Positions 10,675 to 21,534 of a stretch of 64,000 bases of DNA are shown here, one piece after another; the first letter of the stretch is position 1, and each line of letters begins with the position of its first letter. This DNA comes from Labyrinthula sp. Ha (Eukaryota > Sar > Bigyra > Labyrinthulida > Labyrinthulaceae). The DNA lies in NCBI GenBank assembly GCA_015227615.1, contig JAALGZ010000036.1, positions 62,001 through 126,000 of the forward strand, written 5' to 3'. The position numbers and the translations under genes were made by a program. The notes below the pieces were generated by a model. That model was not told the origin of the DNA. It searched no databases and saw only the letters and a program-made list of their open reading frames with translations.

Positions 10675-13008
10675 ATGCCTGTAAACGAACATGATTTAAC
10701 TGAAGATCCTGAACAACAGACATTTCTTTCAAACCAAAGTGAGGCTTCCACCTCCTCAAGGAATTCACAAGTATCTAAAACATTCAAGATGACCCTGTTC
10801 CTTTCACTTGTTACAGCTGGCCTTGCACTTGTTGGAATTGTCTACCTTGGTGGGAAACCAGATGACGATGATGATGACTTTCATCAGTCCCCTTTAGGTC
10901 CTGGTTGGCGGGAGGGTGGTCCACTCAAAGGTAACTGGAATAGGGTAGCTATACCTCAGACTGATGCGCAGAAAAAGCTGCATAAGATTAACATGCAAGG
11001 GAGAGACTACGCCAAATATGGAAAAGAAAAAGACGGGTTCATTCGGATGAACGAGCACAATGACAAAATAAAACTTCGCAGAAAAAATATGAAGGCATTT
11101 GATAAAGTTCGCGTGGATTATTGTTCTCTAGGTGGAGGGTTCGAATATCTTGATGACCTTATAAACGTGATCTATAATAGCGACACTATAGACTATTCCT
11201 ACTCAATGTCGGAAACGATGATATATAGAAAGAAAAACGACTCTGAAATTCCGCAAAAGATAAAAGATAAGTATGCCAATTTTCCGCACAACAAGGCTGA
11301 AGATTATAAAATAAAGAGACAGGTGTGTGAAAGGGTTTGGGGTGAGGATGCACCCTCTGAATGGTACGCTGATGCACATGTTGTTATCGAGAGACAAGGG
11401 CCATTCAAGTCGACTGGAAAATATGATTGGAACTCGGTCTTTCGAACTGTCATGAAGCAAAATTACACTAACCAGGCGATGTTAGGAACGTTTTTCCAAC
11501 CTGTTTTTGAAAACGGAACCACCATTTCATACCCACCTATACATGTGCATCATACGCACGTTCATCCGTATATAAATCTTGGTGGCAGGATAAGCATTCG
11601 ACCTAAAAAACTTTTCACCTCGTTCGATGGAATACGAAAGTTTTTTAATGACTCAGTGAGTTGCGCGGATAACGAATGCTTGAGACAGTTCGTAAAGAAT
11701 TGTGTTTTTGACTCACTTAATTTGAGCAAACTCTATAGATTTCCACCTTATTTAGTTCGTAGAGACATCAACGTCTATGATCACGTGATCCAAGAGAGAC
11801 TACGAAAGGGGGTTTTGTACATGTTAGAGGATGAGAACATAGAGAAAATTGAAAGATACAGAGCAGCCTTTGAAGAAAATGAAGATGCGCTACCTGATCG
11901 ATCCATTGCGCATGATGTTATTATTCAGGGCCATGGAGATGCGGAATGTACAGTTGAACAGGGAGGGACTGATTGTGTCCTTCACTTACTTCCCGAGGGT
12001 CAAGCATTTCGAATTTCAGAAACTGAAGGTTTTCAAGGAAATTACGAGCTGAACGATGCAAGAGCTGAAAAATCTGAAGAACTTGAATTTTATGTTGATA
12101 TTGGTTTTATTGTAAAAAGAAATGGATTTGAGGATGAAACTAAGAAAGAAGATGAAAAACCTATTGAAACAACTTTCCTTCAATTTGGTAACCCGCCACT
12201 TGGTTTGGCGTGGATGACATACATGTTTCCTCTCGATTATAACACAAATGTTATGTTTTACAATTTCACGAACTTTTACCTCGGCTCAGGAACGATGAAG
12301 AATTTCATTTTGCATACCCATATGAGTTACACAGATTCTTTGTTTGTTTTCAAGGGGGATAATGTATATAAGATTCTTTCTGATGCACTTACAAATCGAG
12401 GAGAGCGAGAATTAGTTTTACCCCATATCTTTGAATGTCATGATCAAGATAAGACCACGATGAATAAGGAGGACCTATTACAGCGTTTACTTTCAGATCC
12501 CTCTGTTCATCTAGTGTGTGAAGGGAATAAACCAACACTGGTATTGTATTGTTCTGAGGGAGACCAGGAAAACTGTATTTATAGGGATCGAAGAATTGAT
12601 TTTAACTGCGTTAGCGAGCTAAGGTTGGAAGAAGAAGACACACTTACAATTATAGCTTTTAACCGGGTACGCCAAACAAGCATTAAGAATAACAAAGTTG
12701 CGGAGATTAACCGTGATATGAGTATTAACTTGAAGGCTATTTACTCATCGTTTGGCTATCATTTTGTTGCCCATCAGCATAGTTTCTTCCGAGGAGATTT
12801 TGTTAGTGATAGAGCTAATGAACGCAAGTATTCAAAGCCTTTTGGAAAGGCCTCACTGGATTTTCTCTTTGGTGAGTTTGCTCCCCCGGCGATGTTTCAG
12901 TACGGTAGATGGATGCATCACACGATGGAAGACCATTTAATAGCGGACATGGTAGAGACCTGCCCAAAGAGTGTATCTTTTGATGAGTATCTACCTTGGG
13001 AAGTTTGA
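10675..13008 (+). CDS. Large type II membrane protein with paired-histidine motifs, unknown
   Basis: The 777-residue single-exon protein has a short cytoplasmic N-terminus, one membrane segment (about residues 38-60, LFLSLVTAGLALVGIVYLGG) and a long lumenal or extracellular part with several Asn-X-Ser/Thr sites and scattered cysteines. Histidine clusters stand out: VHHTHVHPY at about 290-298, LHTHMSY at about 544, AHQHSFF near 700 and HHTMEDH near 748. The order HH..., then HTH, recalls the two copper sites of type II copper monooxygenases (PHM / dopamine beta-hydroxylase), but spacing and the rest of the sequence do not let me assign the family. I present it as an unknown with a copper-oxygenase-like hypothesis. 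It converges on the gene at 13110, with about 100 bases between stops. Confidence 0.8.
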   Translation: MPVNEHDLTEDPEQQTFLSNQSEASTSSRNSQVSKTFKMTLFLSLVTAGLALVGIVYLGGKPDDDDDDFHQSPLGPGWREGGPLKGNWNRVAIPQTDAQKKLHKINMQGRDYAKYGKEKDGFIRMNEHNDKIKLRRKNMKAFDKVRVDYCSLGGGFEYLDDLINVIYNSDTIDYSYSMSETMIYRKKNDSEIPQKIKDKYANFPHNKAEDYKIKRQVCERVWGEDAPSEWYADAHVVIERQGPFKSTGKYDWNSVFRTVMKQNYTNQAMLGTFFQPVFENGTTISYPPIHVHHTHVHPYINLGGRISIRPKKLFTSFDGIRKFFNDSVSCADNECLRQFVKNCVFDSLNLSKLYRFPPYLVRRDINVYDHVIQERLRKGVLYMLEDENIEKIERYRAAFEENEDALPDRSIAHDVIIQGHGDAECTVEQGGTDCVLHLLPEGQAFRISETEGFQGNYELNDARAEKSEELEFYVDIGFIVKRNGFEDETKKEDEKPIETTFLQFGNPPLGLAWMTYMFPLDYNTNVMFYNFTNFYLGSGTMKNFILHTHMSYTDSLFVFKGDNVYKILSDALTNRGERELVLPHIFECHDQDKTTMNKEDLLQRLLSDPSVHLVCEGNKPTLVLYCSEGDQENCIYRDRRIDFNCVSELRLEEEDTLTIIAFNRVRQTSIKNNKVAEINRDMSINLKAIYSSFGYHFVAHQHSFFRGDFVSDRANERKYSKPFGKASLDFLFGEFAPPAMFQYGRWMHHTMEDHLIADMVETCPKSVSFDEYLPWEV

Positions 13009-13109
13009 GTTTCCTTAAATATTTATTTCTGCAGCGTTCTGACGTTGTTGCTTAGAGCGCTGTAAACTAATTTCATGATCATTAAGTATTAACACCAGGA
13101 AAATGTAGA

Positions 13110-14714
13110 TCATATCAGTGTGCCATCGTAAAACCCAACCCAGGTTTTTAGTGCTGCGACTTCTTTCGTTAAACTCCGAACTTGCTTTCTGCGCATTTGC
13201 AATGCCTGGAGGGCTTCTTTCGGGCCTAGAAACCTTGCTCCAGACAAATCTGGATAATCAACATTCAAGTGCTGTGCAGCCTTCTTACAACTGCTATTCA
13301 ACTGCTCATCAAAAGCTATAAGGCTTGAATCAATCTTAACCAGAATAAGCTTTAGATTACGTAGAAATTTTGTAAAACCATTGAACATCTTTGCTTCATT
13401 ATTTATAACAATTTTACCTCGATTAGAAGACTGAGCCTCTCGTTGCTCTTCTTCAATTAATCCTAGAACTTCAACCTTTTCTTCTTCTGATAAAAACAAC
13501 ATGAACATATGCTGTAGAGATGTAGATAGCAACATAAAAAACTCAAAGAATAGTGTAAAATGAAACTTAAAAAATTTTTGGGCAGGTTTGCAAACATTCT
13601 CGCATACTCTCATTAAATAATCAAAAATTCCATGAAACTTGTCCTGGCCATCATAGTTAAAATCAAATCTCCCAGAAAGCATCTGCTCAAGAAAGATTAG
13701 TGAACTAGTGAAGACTTTCTTTGAGTTTTCTGAAAATTTACTAGCTAACAATTTATACTCCTTTTCCGTCGAATATTGGGCCTTATCTATTTTTGCTGCA
13801 AAATTTTTAAAATAATCAACATCTACAAGGTTAACCCGGTCTGCCAAGTATGTGTTAAAATTAAGTTTACGCTTCATATTATTATTAGTCAGGGAATTAT
13901 ACATTGAAACAGTTTTTCGCGTTTTTGAGTTTATAATTATAATGTTGTGCAAAAAATCATTATTTGAAAGTTGAATGGTAGCCATGAATGTTTTAAAATC
14001 TGCAAAAGAATATGTATCAGTCAGGAATTTTAGGAATTTGAACTCTATTTTGGCCCACTCCAACAATTCTTTCCTGGTAAAAATTGTGAAATCCTTGTTA
14101 TTAAGATAGTCATTTGAATGTTCAATAAACTGCTTCGATTCCTCGTCGTCTTTAAGTTTCCCAATTATATCAGTTAGCTCAATCTGCTGGAATTTGAGAA
14201 AGGCTTCTATAAGTTTTACCACAAATTCTTCACTGAACTCTAGCATAACCTTGTACTTCTTCTGGAATATGTCGCTTCCAACGTCAAGAATCTTTTCAAT
14301 TTGAGTTTTGGCCCCTTTTATAAGTTCCAGGATAATTTTAGCCAAAGCATCACCAAAATAGTATCTTACCATGCGTCCTTTCTTTAGAACAATTGGCAAT
14401 TGTTCTGGTTTGGGAACATCCCTATTAGTTACACGAATGTTCCTACTTCTATCCTTAGCAACAGGAACATGTAGCCGTGTTTTGAATTTTGGAGGAGCGT
14501 CAGAGAAGAAAAATCTCTTGTTTGGGGTGAACTTAAACCTCTTCAGTACTTGAAACTCAAGAAAACTGTTTGAATACTCGGGTAACCTCATAGAATTTGG
14601 TAAGGATTTGAACTCAGGCAAAGGGGTTACCCTCCTTTTGGCATTCAGCTTTCTTTTTCCACTTGATTGGTCATCTTTTCCTCCAGAGATCGAGTCTTTG
14701 GAGATCACTTCCAT
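13110..14714 (-). CDS. Conserved-looking lysine-rich helical protein, unknown
   Basis: The 534-residue single-exon protein has a basic N-terminus (KRKLNAKRR, a plausible nuclear localisation signal at about residues 21-29) and then proline-containing linker sequence. The remainder is predicted mostly helical, with many Phe-Lys-Phe patterns and no signal peptide or membrane span. A C-terminal basic helix (MRRKQVRSLTKEVAALKTW) could pair in a coiled coil. I recognise no domain. The long ATG-initiated frame and clean convergent arrangement with the neighbour argue for a real gene. Confidence 0.75.
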   Translation of the reverse strand: MEVISKDSISGGKDDQSSGKRKLNAKRRVTPLPEFKSLPNSMRLPEYSNSFLEFQVLKRFKFTPNKRFFFSDAPPKFKTRLHVPVAKDRSRNIRVTNRDVPKPEQLPIVLKKGRMVRYYFGDALAKIILELIKGAKTQIEKILDVGSDIFQKKYKVMLEFSEEFVVKLIEAFLKFQQIELTDIIGKLKDDEESKQFIEHSNDYLNNKDFTIFTRKELLEWAKIEFKFLKFLTDTYSFADFKTFMATIQLSNNDFLHNIIIINSKTRKTVSMYNSLTNNNMKRKLNFNTYLADRVNLVDVDYFKNFAAKIDKAQYSTEKEYKLLASKFSENSKKVFTSSLIFLEQMLSGRFDFNYDGQDKFHGIFDYLMRVCENVCKPAQKFFKFHFTLFFEFFMLLSTSLQHMFMLFLSEEEKVEVLGLIEEEQREAQSSNRGKIVINNEAKMFNGFTKFLRNLKLILVKIDSSLIAFDEQLNSSCKKAAQHLNVDYPDLSGARFLGPKEALQALQMRRKQVRSLTKEVAALKTWVGFYDGTLI

Positions 14715-15000
14715 TTTTTCGTTTAATTTTGCTTGAACCGTTAATGAAATTTTGGGTATGGCTTAAATGGCCAGATGTAGATTTGCTCCCGGATTTTTGA
14801 AACTGTTATTCGCGTTAATGTTGAAACATTCACTGTATACTTACAATACTCAAACAATTTGTGTACCAAAATAAAACTTGGGAACAAATTTAAAAATTTC
14901 CGAATTTAATGCAATCTCAATCAATTGTTTTCTTTATATTTTCATATTTTTTCTTCTCCACTTTTGTCTTAAAGAAAGCTATGGGTTTCAAAGTAAAGAA
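14715..15000. other. Intergenic upstream region
   Basis: AT-rich flank of the gene at 13110-14714; probably contains its promoter. No motif is recognised. Confidence 0.4.
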
Positions 15001-15850
15001 AAGTGCTTTAGTCCCTTTTTGAAGAGTAGAGAAGGTCAAGAACTTTCAAGTTGACCTCTTGGGTTGACTACTTTCAGTAGAAGATCAAAAACTCGTCTTC
15101 TAACTGAGGAGTCTGCGAGAGAACTAAGTAAAACGTGTTGTCTTTAGTTTCTCAAAGTTTCGCGCTTTGTTTTTCTAAAGGTTGTTAAGCTAAAAGCGAG
15201 GAAGCTGTTTGGTTTCAAACTACAGGCAGCAAAACAAGGCAACAAGTAAGCAGGGAACACAGCTTTTTGTCGAGCTGCAGAAGAGGGTAAGAGCAAGCAG
15301 TAGAACCTCGGGAGACAAAGCGTCTAACCACATCCTCTAAAGCTAAGTCGAGGAGTTTGTAGTGGTTACGTAGACGGCTGGTGGGAAAGGCATATAAGTG
15401 AAAAGGACGCAAGTGTCATCAATTCAACTCAAGCTCTCCCACAGTATGAACCAAGGCTAGTCCTGGAAGGAAACTCAAATGTGGCAAAAGTGCCTGAGAT
15501 AACACTTGTATCGAGCTTTCATTAGTATGCAGCCACAAGTTACCCTCATTCTTCAAGAAGGAAGTTCTGCCACACAAGATTTTCGAGCTAGGTCTAACTG
15601 CCATCCACATAATAGGCAAACACTCTAGCGTCTAGCTCAAGAAAACAGCGGCAAGAATATAGGACCATTATGCTTGATAGCCCTGCAACCTCTCGTTGAA
15701 ACAAAAACATCTACTATATTGAATCTCGAGAAACTTTGGTACAGATTATCTAGTTTGAACCAACCATTTTCTTGTCTATCCAAATTGTAAGTAGCAGCGA
15801 AGCGTAAAATAATTCTTCTGGACAATCATATCAACTCAGACGTGAAACGT
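15001..15850. other. GC-richer block of unknown nature with consecutive minus-strand ORFs
   Basis: This block is visibly less AT-rich than its flanks. The minus strand carries three abutting open stretches (15637-15825, 15419-15619 and 15215-15412) in different frames, rich in Arg, Leu and Cys. It could be a decayed gene, a multi-exon gene whose splice sites I cannot place, or a noncoding RNA locus. No protein family or RNA fold was recognised. Confidence 0.35.
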
Positions 15851-17897
15851 TAGAAAGTTCTTTTGGGAAGAATTGAGCTAATAATAAACGTAAAATAGTA
15901 GATGCATCCATAAGCCAAGATAAGTTGCAACAAACTGAAGTTACTCTAAACCACCCATTCTGTTTCTTCAATGTAAGAACGCGAACTTAGACAATAAGTG
16001 TTAAACCATTTCCTTGAATTCTTCCAAATGCATGGTTTGTAGCAGGGGTACTTTTTCTATTTAGTCTCCAAATCAAATTAAGAAAATTACCATCGGGCTA
16101 GCCGTTGATAGTTAGCGCTTTTTTTTAGGCCTGCAAACTTAGTGAGATACTAGCAGCTTAAATACAACGTGTAGTCGAACAAAAAGCCATGTTTCAAAGT
16201 AAAATGCCACATTTCCGCGGTTATTAGATGATTTGAAGCCTTTTTCTTGATAAATTCCGTTCTATCTTAATATTTCAATATAAACCACAGGAGTAGAAAA
16301 CAAGAGAAAATTTCTAAATTTTGCTTAATTTCGTTGTCCATTGATCCAAATAAACATTTCCTCATAGTTCTATTAAGTACTGAAACTATTTATAGAGAAT
16401 ACTTAAAAGGAGAGTATACATAGAAAGTAATCGCAAACATTGAGGCTTCTTGATCCACATCATTGGTTGAACTAGGGATGCCAATATAGGGGTTCCGTAG
16501 TTCTTAAATACTAGCATTTTTCGACCTCAAGAAGTGCCAGCTAGTGTGAAAAAAAACACAACAGAAGAACTGAACAGTTATGGGTTAATTTTGTTTAATT
16601 TAATTACTACTTCTGAGTTTAAAGGATATAAGTAACCACTCATACACTTTAAAATCTGGATTTCCCCATTCCTAGAGAAATTAGTTACATAGAAGCGTGT
16701 AAACACCTAGCTCATCTCCCTGTTGTAATAAAAAATAGATATCGGAATTTAATATCCATTCCATATCCATAATATCTTTGTCCCATAACCAATTTTGATT
16801 GTACCAAAATAATATTTGCCAATTTCAGCAGCAATTTATCAATAAATAGTTACTCTGGCCGCATGTCCAACTCTAGATAAATCAGGCACGAAAACAACAT
16901 TTTTCTGAACAGTGTAAGTTAATATAATTAAAGAGACGTTAATGTTTGGATAAGAATAAGATGAAAAAATTAAAAATAATCATTAATTAAGCTTCCTAAA
17001 CCACTCCTAATCAAATTAATTATTGTATACGTCGGGAAACTTGGCACTTCACTTTTCTTGGAACATGTAATATTCCATAAACTGTAAAGAATAGAGTCGT
17101 AATTAATCCTGTATCAATTACTGTTCAAGTGACATCGGTATTTTACAAGGCTGTGGTTGATAGATAGAATCAAAGATAATTTTCCATACTTTAAGCAAGG
17201 ACAAAGTTGTTCAAAGCCTGAATGAATTCTCGGAATCTGTACAGTATTAAATGAATTCTAACTAATTGCAAGGTGTCATTGCAGGATGTCGTTGTTCATA
17301 GACACATGAACTTATTGGTTAATTTTTCAAATTTAACACCCTAAAGGTTTCTAAAAAGTTAAAAAGTCCAATATTTAAAAGTTTCATTTATATATATAAG
17401 AACATAACCTCTCCATAAGAAATCGTATTTGGGAAGATTAATAAGAAGTGCAACACTGGAAAGGCGACGAGCTACTTCAAAATTAAATATATTACATAAC
17501 ATTATGCATATGATATCTTCCTTAAGATTCCGATCGCTGAAATAACTCTCTGAAAATTTTAAATGTTAAATATCCTCCAAAAAGCTCTTCCGCCTCAATT
17601 TCAGCCTTATGTAGATAATTTTCATGCTTATTCAAAATGGTCAAGTACACACAAATCACCAGAAAGAAGAAGAATGTTACATATCTACAAGTTGCAAACT
17701 ATATTATATACTTTTAACTCTTTTTTGTTCCTCAAAAAGGTAAGTTTTTTTACTCACAGCCGTTGATAGTTGAACCTTAAATTAAAATGGGGTACCTGGC
17801 CGGTGTGCCATGTGTCATTTAAAGTATTATGATATATCAAAAAAAAACTGAGGTATAATACTAGAATTTAGAGATTCCAGAAAATTAATATCAATAT

Positions 17898-17936
<39 letters not shown>

Positions 17937-18507
17937 AAGTCCTTTGTATTTTGATATCTTTTGTACAAAATGAAACACTACCTTAAATAACCTCCAGGCC
18001 CCAGCTAACCTGTTCATACTCAATGTGGCATTACCATATAAAATTGGTTTATTACTTGTCTTATTTTCTGCTTGTTTCAATATAGATTAGAAGTCAATTC
18101 GCAGTACTTTACGCTTTGATCATCACAGCGTCCCAAGGCTATGATATCGTAACCAATATCTTCCTGTTAGCGACCATTTAATCAAAGCTTAGGCTGTCGC
18201 TATGTCAAAATGTTGACATAACTTTTATCGCTGCTTGGGAATCTTTATAGAAGAAGTACCTTGCCGTTAAATATCTGTTTGTGATAGTAGATTTTTTTAT
18301 CCTCGCTCTTCAAATAGCTAATATTACCCTTGAATGAACTATGCTCTTGGTATATGAATTTGACCAGGGCGAGCGTAGTTAACTCGTACATGTTTGTACC
18401 ATGGAACCTAGAAGATAATTTATTTTTCAAAACAGAGCCTAGCCAAACTTTAAACGGTTGAAAATGCATTAATTTAACGTGTATGAGAGCAATCAAATTT
18501 ATTTAGG
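15851..18507. other. AT-rich gene-poor stretch with an AT microsatellite and one possible exon
   Basis: A possible plus-strand exon at about 17563-17740 begins with an ATG (LQKALPPQFQPYVDNFHAY) and ends at a textbook donor GTAAGT; no partner exon was found. An (AT)n run lies at about 17900-17933. Otherwise nothing is recognised. Confidence 0.35.
17900..17933. repeat. (AT)n microsatellite
   Basis: About 17 uninterrupted AT dinucleotides, a plain simple repeat. Confidence 0.95.
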
Positions 18508-21500
18508 ATGGATAAGTCAAAGCGCAGCCTGCAAGAATCTGATTCCCCTACTCAAAGATATAAGGAACTCGTGCATGAGAATACTTTACTACGAAAAGAT
18601 ATTTTGTCGTTCATACGACGAGAAAAAATACGTTTCATAGAATATCATAAGAAAATTCAAATGGAAAACAAAGGAGATACGGAGTCTTTTATTTTGATTG
18701 ATCATCTACCCCTTCGTGAAGTTAGCCTTCCACCTTATTCTGAAGGCAAGAAAGAATTGCAAGAGTTAGCGCAAGACATCTGCTCTGATGTAAAAAGGTA
18801 CCTAAGGGCCAGTGATCTTGTACACAAAGGAAGCGCAGATATTCTTAAAGCTACAGTTTCTAAAATTTTGGATTTCCTCCTGCAAAAGCGCTTTTCCAAA
18901 GAGAAATGCATAGGGAAAATAAAAAAGATATTGTTTTATTGTGATTTTCTAAAAGAAAACTCGAGTTCTCATAACCTAACACTTCTGTGTGTTATGGTTC
19001 ATCTATGTCGAGCACTCGCTTCAAAGAAAGATCTTTTTTACAGGCAGATGTTTCATTTCTACACTTTAGTTTTTGAAAGCAACATGAAAATTTTTCAAGC
19101 ACATTCTTCTCATTTTGAAAAAATTACAAAAGCACATGAAAGTCACCTAAGAAACGTTCAGCAACTGGATGAAAATATGAATTCACAGAAAAAGAAGATT
19201 TCTTTATTGAAGAATCAAATGCGCCAAAACACTTTTCAACACGAATCTAATGTTGAAGCACTTAATATGACACTAGCTGAGAAAGAAAGATTTCAAAATC
19301 TTGCAGAGGATAAAGCAACAAAACTGGAAGCGAAGTTGGCGGATGTAACTCAACAGATGCGGAGTGGGCAAGAAAAAAATAACATACTAGCTGCAAGGAA
19401 TAAAAATCTTTCACTAAGAATAACGCAGTTGGAATCTTTTGTTTCGTTGAAGAATGATCCAAAGGAAAAGCCACTGGAGGAAAAGATTACAGAAATCGAA
19501 ATCCTCGGATCTGAAACAGAATTGCTACTAAAAACAATATATCAATTGCAAAAGGAGAAGGCAGAACTAGAAATCACTTGTAATAAACTTCAGGAAAGAT
19601 CTTCAGAACTGAAAAATAAGCTTGATGTGTGTGCTACTGGAAGAACTAAACTCTCTAAAGAATATGACTATTACAAGAAAAGTTATAGTCAGCTTGTGCA
19701 AGAAACTATTCATCTGAAGATCCAAGCTAATGGTGTCAAGAGAGATTTGAAATGTTTTGAACTAGAGAACAGACATCTAAGGTCGAAGAATAAAGATTTG
19801 TCTATGCAAGTTTATGGAAAAGTAACCCGAATACTTAAGAAGTTTTTTAAGCTCTCGGTGAAAAATGAGGATAAAGGGTGTTCTAAGAGTAGTACGCAAA
19901 ACAAAGGGCAATCATTCTTGCCATCTGGTTCTGTGACAAACTTTGAATGTTTAGATTCAAAGCTGAAAACTCTCGGTGTCATCTTCAATAATATCCTTGT
20001 TGAGTTAGCAACCGTATCAGCAAAAAGGTTAAATTCTCTGAAGCTTGTGCATGAACTTGAAAAGGCATATGAAGAGAAAAAGAACGAGCTAGAGCAGTCT
20101 TGTGAGAAGTTTATTTTTTATATTTTAACAAATCAATTCAAACTCTTAACAGCGACAGAAAAGGAAAAAGAGTCGGGACTGCTTTCACGAATCATAAGCG
20201 AAAAACTGAATAACAGAACAGGTGAGGTAAAACAGGACAGTAAAATCATCTCACCAACTTATACAGCACAAACTCAGTGCTGCTCACAGTTTTTTCAAAA
20301 GGACACTGGAACGTTGACTGAAGATCCACGGGGGTCTAAATTAGCAAGACAACTGGACAAAGGATTTCTACATAGATTGAATAAGGGTCTGAAACAAAAG
20401 ACTTCTGTGCAAAGTTTGTTATTCTCTCTCCCTACAACTGAAGGACTTAGCAGTTCAAAAAATGGTTACGGTGAGCTTAGTGTGAAAGAGCAATCTGTGA
20501 ATACGGACAGAGATGCAAAGTTGATATCAAGCAAAGGGATAAATACCGAGTTCATGCTTGTTGACTATAAGGAATTAGTGGCAACTAAACAAGAACTAGA
20601 AACCACGAAGATAAACTATAAAGTGGCTTGTGAGGAAAGAAAGAATATGATTAGTTTAGCGCAGAAAAGAAAGGAAATCGTAAACTTGTTCAAGCAAAGA
20701 TCCCTGACTGCGGAAAATGAGGTTGCTGTCTTATTGAAGGAAGGGAAGAGCTTAAAACAACAAATTGAGAACCTAAGACGTGAACTTGGTCAAAAGAATA
20801 GGTATATTAATGTGTTGAAGGAAGATAAGAAGAGGCAAGATTCCGCTCTCGATGTATTCTCCACCGAGAATAAGAATCTTAGAAATAAGCTTGACAATAT
20901 TAGAGAGGACAAGTTAAGGAACAAAGCAAAGTTTGAAAACATGAACATTCAAAAATCAAAGAAAGAATCTTTACTGGAAAAGACTGCTATCTTAGAAAAA
21001 GAGAAAAAAAAGCTGTGTGAAAATAAAACAGAACTAGAAAAGCGAGTTGATTGTTTAAGAACTCAATGCAAAACAGGCACTTCAAAGATACTAACTCTAG
21101 AAGCCGAACTAAAAGAGTTAAAAAAAGATCTTCAATGGAAGCAGTTGCGACTACTTGAAGTCTTAGCTAAATGTTTTTGCTCTAAAAGCAAATGTATGGA
21201 ATTAGAGAAAGCAGCTCTAGAATTCAGTTCAAAGGTACACAAGTTGGTGGATATATTACCAAGTGTCATCCTTGATTCGTGCGAATCTATTTACACCCAC
21301 TTTAATAAAGCTAACCCTGAAAATATAGATGGTTCACTTGTGAATCTAACTTTTACCACGGCGGATTTAGACACAATCTTGAACAAAAATAGCACCAGAT
21401 TGTCTGGAGAAAAAAACAAACAGATTTTACGGTCTATTTGCTCAAGACTACTAGATTCAAGCGGGCAAAAGAGTTGTGTTGATTCAGTCAAATCAGCAAT

Positions 21501-21534
21501 CAACAAAATCTTGCAAAATATTATTAAACAATAG
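18508..21534 (+). CDS. Long coiled-coil protein, unknown
   Basis: The 1008-residue single-exon protein has a globular-looking N-terminal part (about 1-190), a first coiled-coil region (about 195-430), a low-complexity middle and a second long coiled coil (about 680-890) of Lys/Glu/Leu heptads. The C-terminal helical tail (about 890-1008) contains VDILPSVILDSC and ends NKILQNIIKQ. No motor head, kinase or other catalytic motif is visible. Such architecture is typical of centrosomal, basal-body, spindle or golgin proteins, but which one cannot be told. Its last 11 bases overlap the end of the convergent PSF1 gene, so the stop of each lies in the coding sequence of the other. Confidence 0.85.
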   Translation: MDKSKRSLQESDSPTQRYKELVHENTLLRKDILSFIRREKIRFIEYHKKIQMENKGDTESFILIDHLPLREVSLPPYSEGKKELQELAQDICSDVKRYLRASDLVHKGSADILKATVSKILDFLLQKRFSKEKCIGKIKKILFYCDFLKENSSSHNLTLLCVMVHLCRALASKKDLFYRQMFHFYTLVFESNMKIFQAHSSHFEKITKAHESHLRNVQQLDENMNSQKKKISLLKNQMRQNTFQHESNVEALNMTLAEKERFQNLAEDKATKLEAKLADVTQQMRSGQEKNNILAARNKNLSLRITQLESFVSLKNDPKEKPLEEKITEIEILGSETELLLKTIYQLQKEKAELEITCNKLQERSSELKNKLDVCATGRTKLSKEYDYYKKSYSQLVQETIHLKIQANGVKRDLKCFELENRHLRSKNKDLSMQVYGKVTRILKKFFKLSVKNEDKGCSKSSTQNKGQSFLPSGSVTNFECLDSKLKTLGVIFNNILVELATVSAKRLNSLKLVHELEKAYEEKKNELEQSCEKFIFYILTNQFKLLTATEKEKESGLLSRIISEKLNNRTGEVKQDSKIISPTYTAQTQCCSQFFQKDTGTLTEDPRGSKLARQLDKGFLHRLNKGLKQKTSVQSLLFSLPTTEGLSSSKNGYGELSVKEQSVNTDRDAKLISSKGINTEFMLVDYKELVATKQELETTKINYKVACEERKNMISLAQKRKEIVNLFKQRSLTAENEVAVLLKEGKSLKQQIENLRRELGQKNRYINVLKEDKKRQDSALDVFSTENKNLRNKLDNIREDKLRNKAKFENMNIQKSKKESLLEKTAILEKEKKKLCENKTELEKRVDCLRTQCKTGTSKILTLEAELKELKKDLQWKQLRLLEVLAKCFCSKSKCMELEKAALEFSSKVHKLVDILPSVILDSCESIYTHFNKANPENIDGSLVNLTFTTADLDTILNKNSTRLSGEKNKQILRSICSRLLDSSGQKSCVDSVKSAINKILQNIIKQ

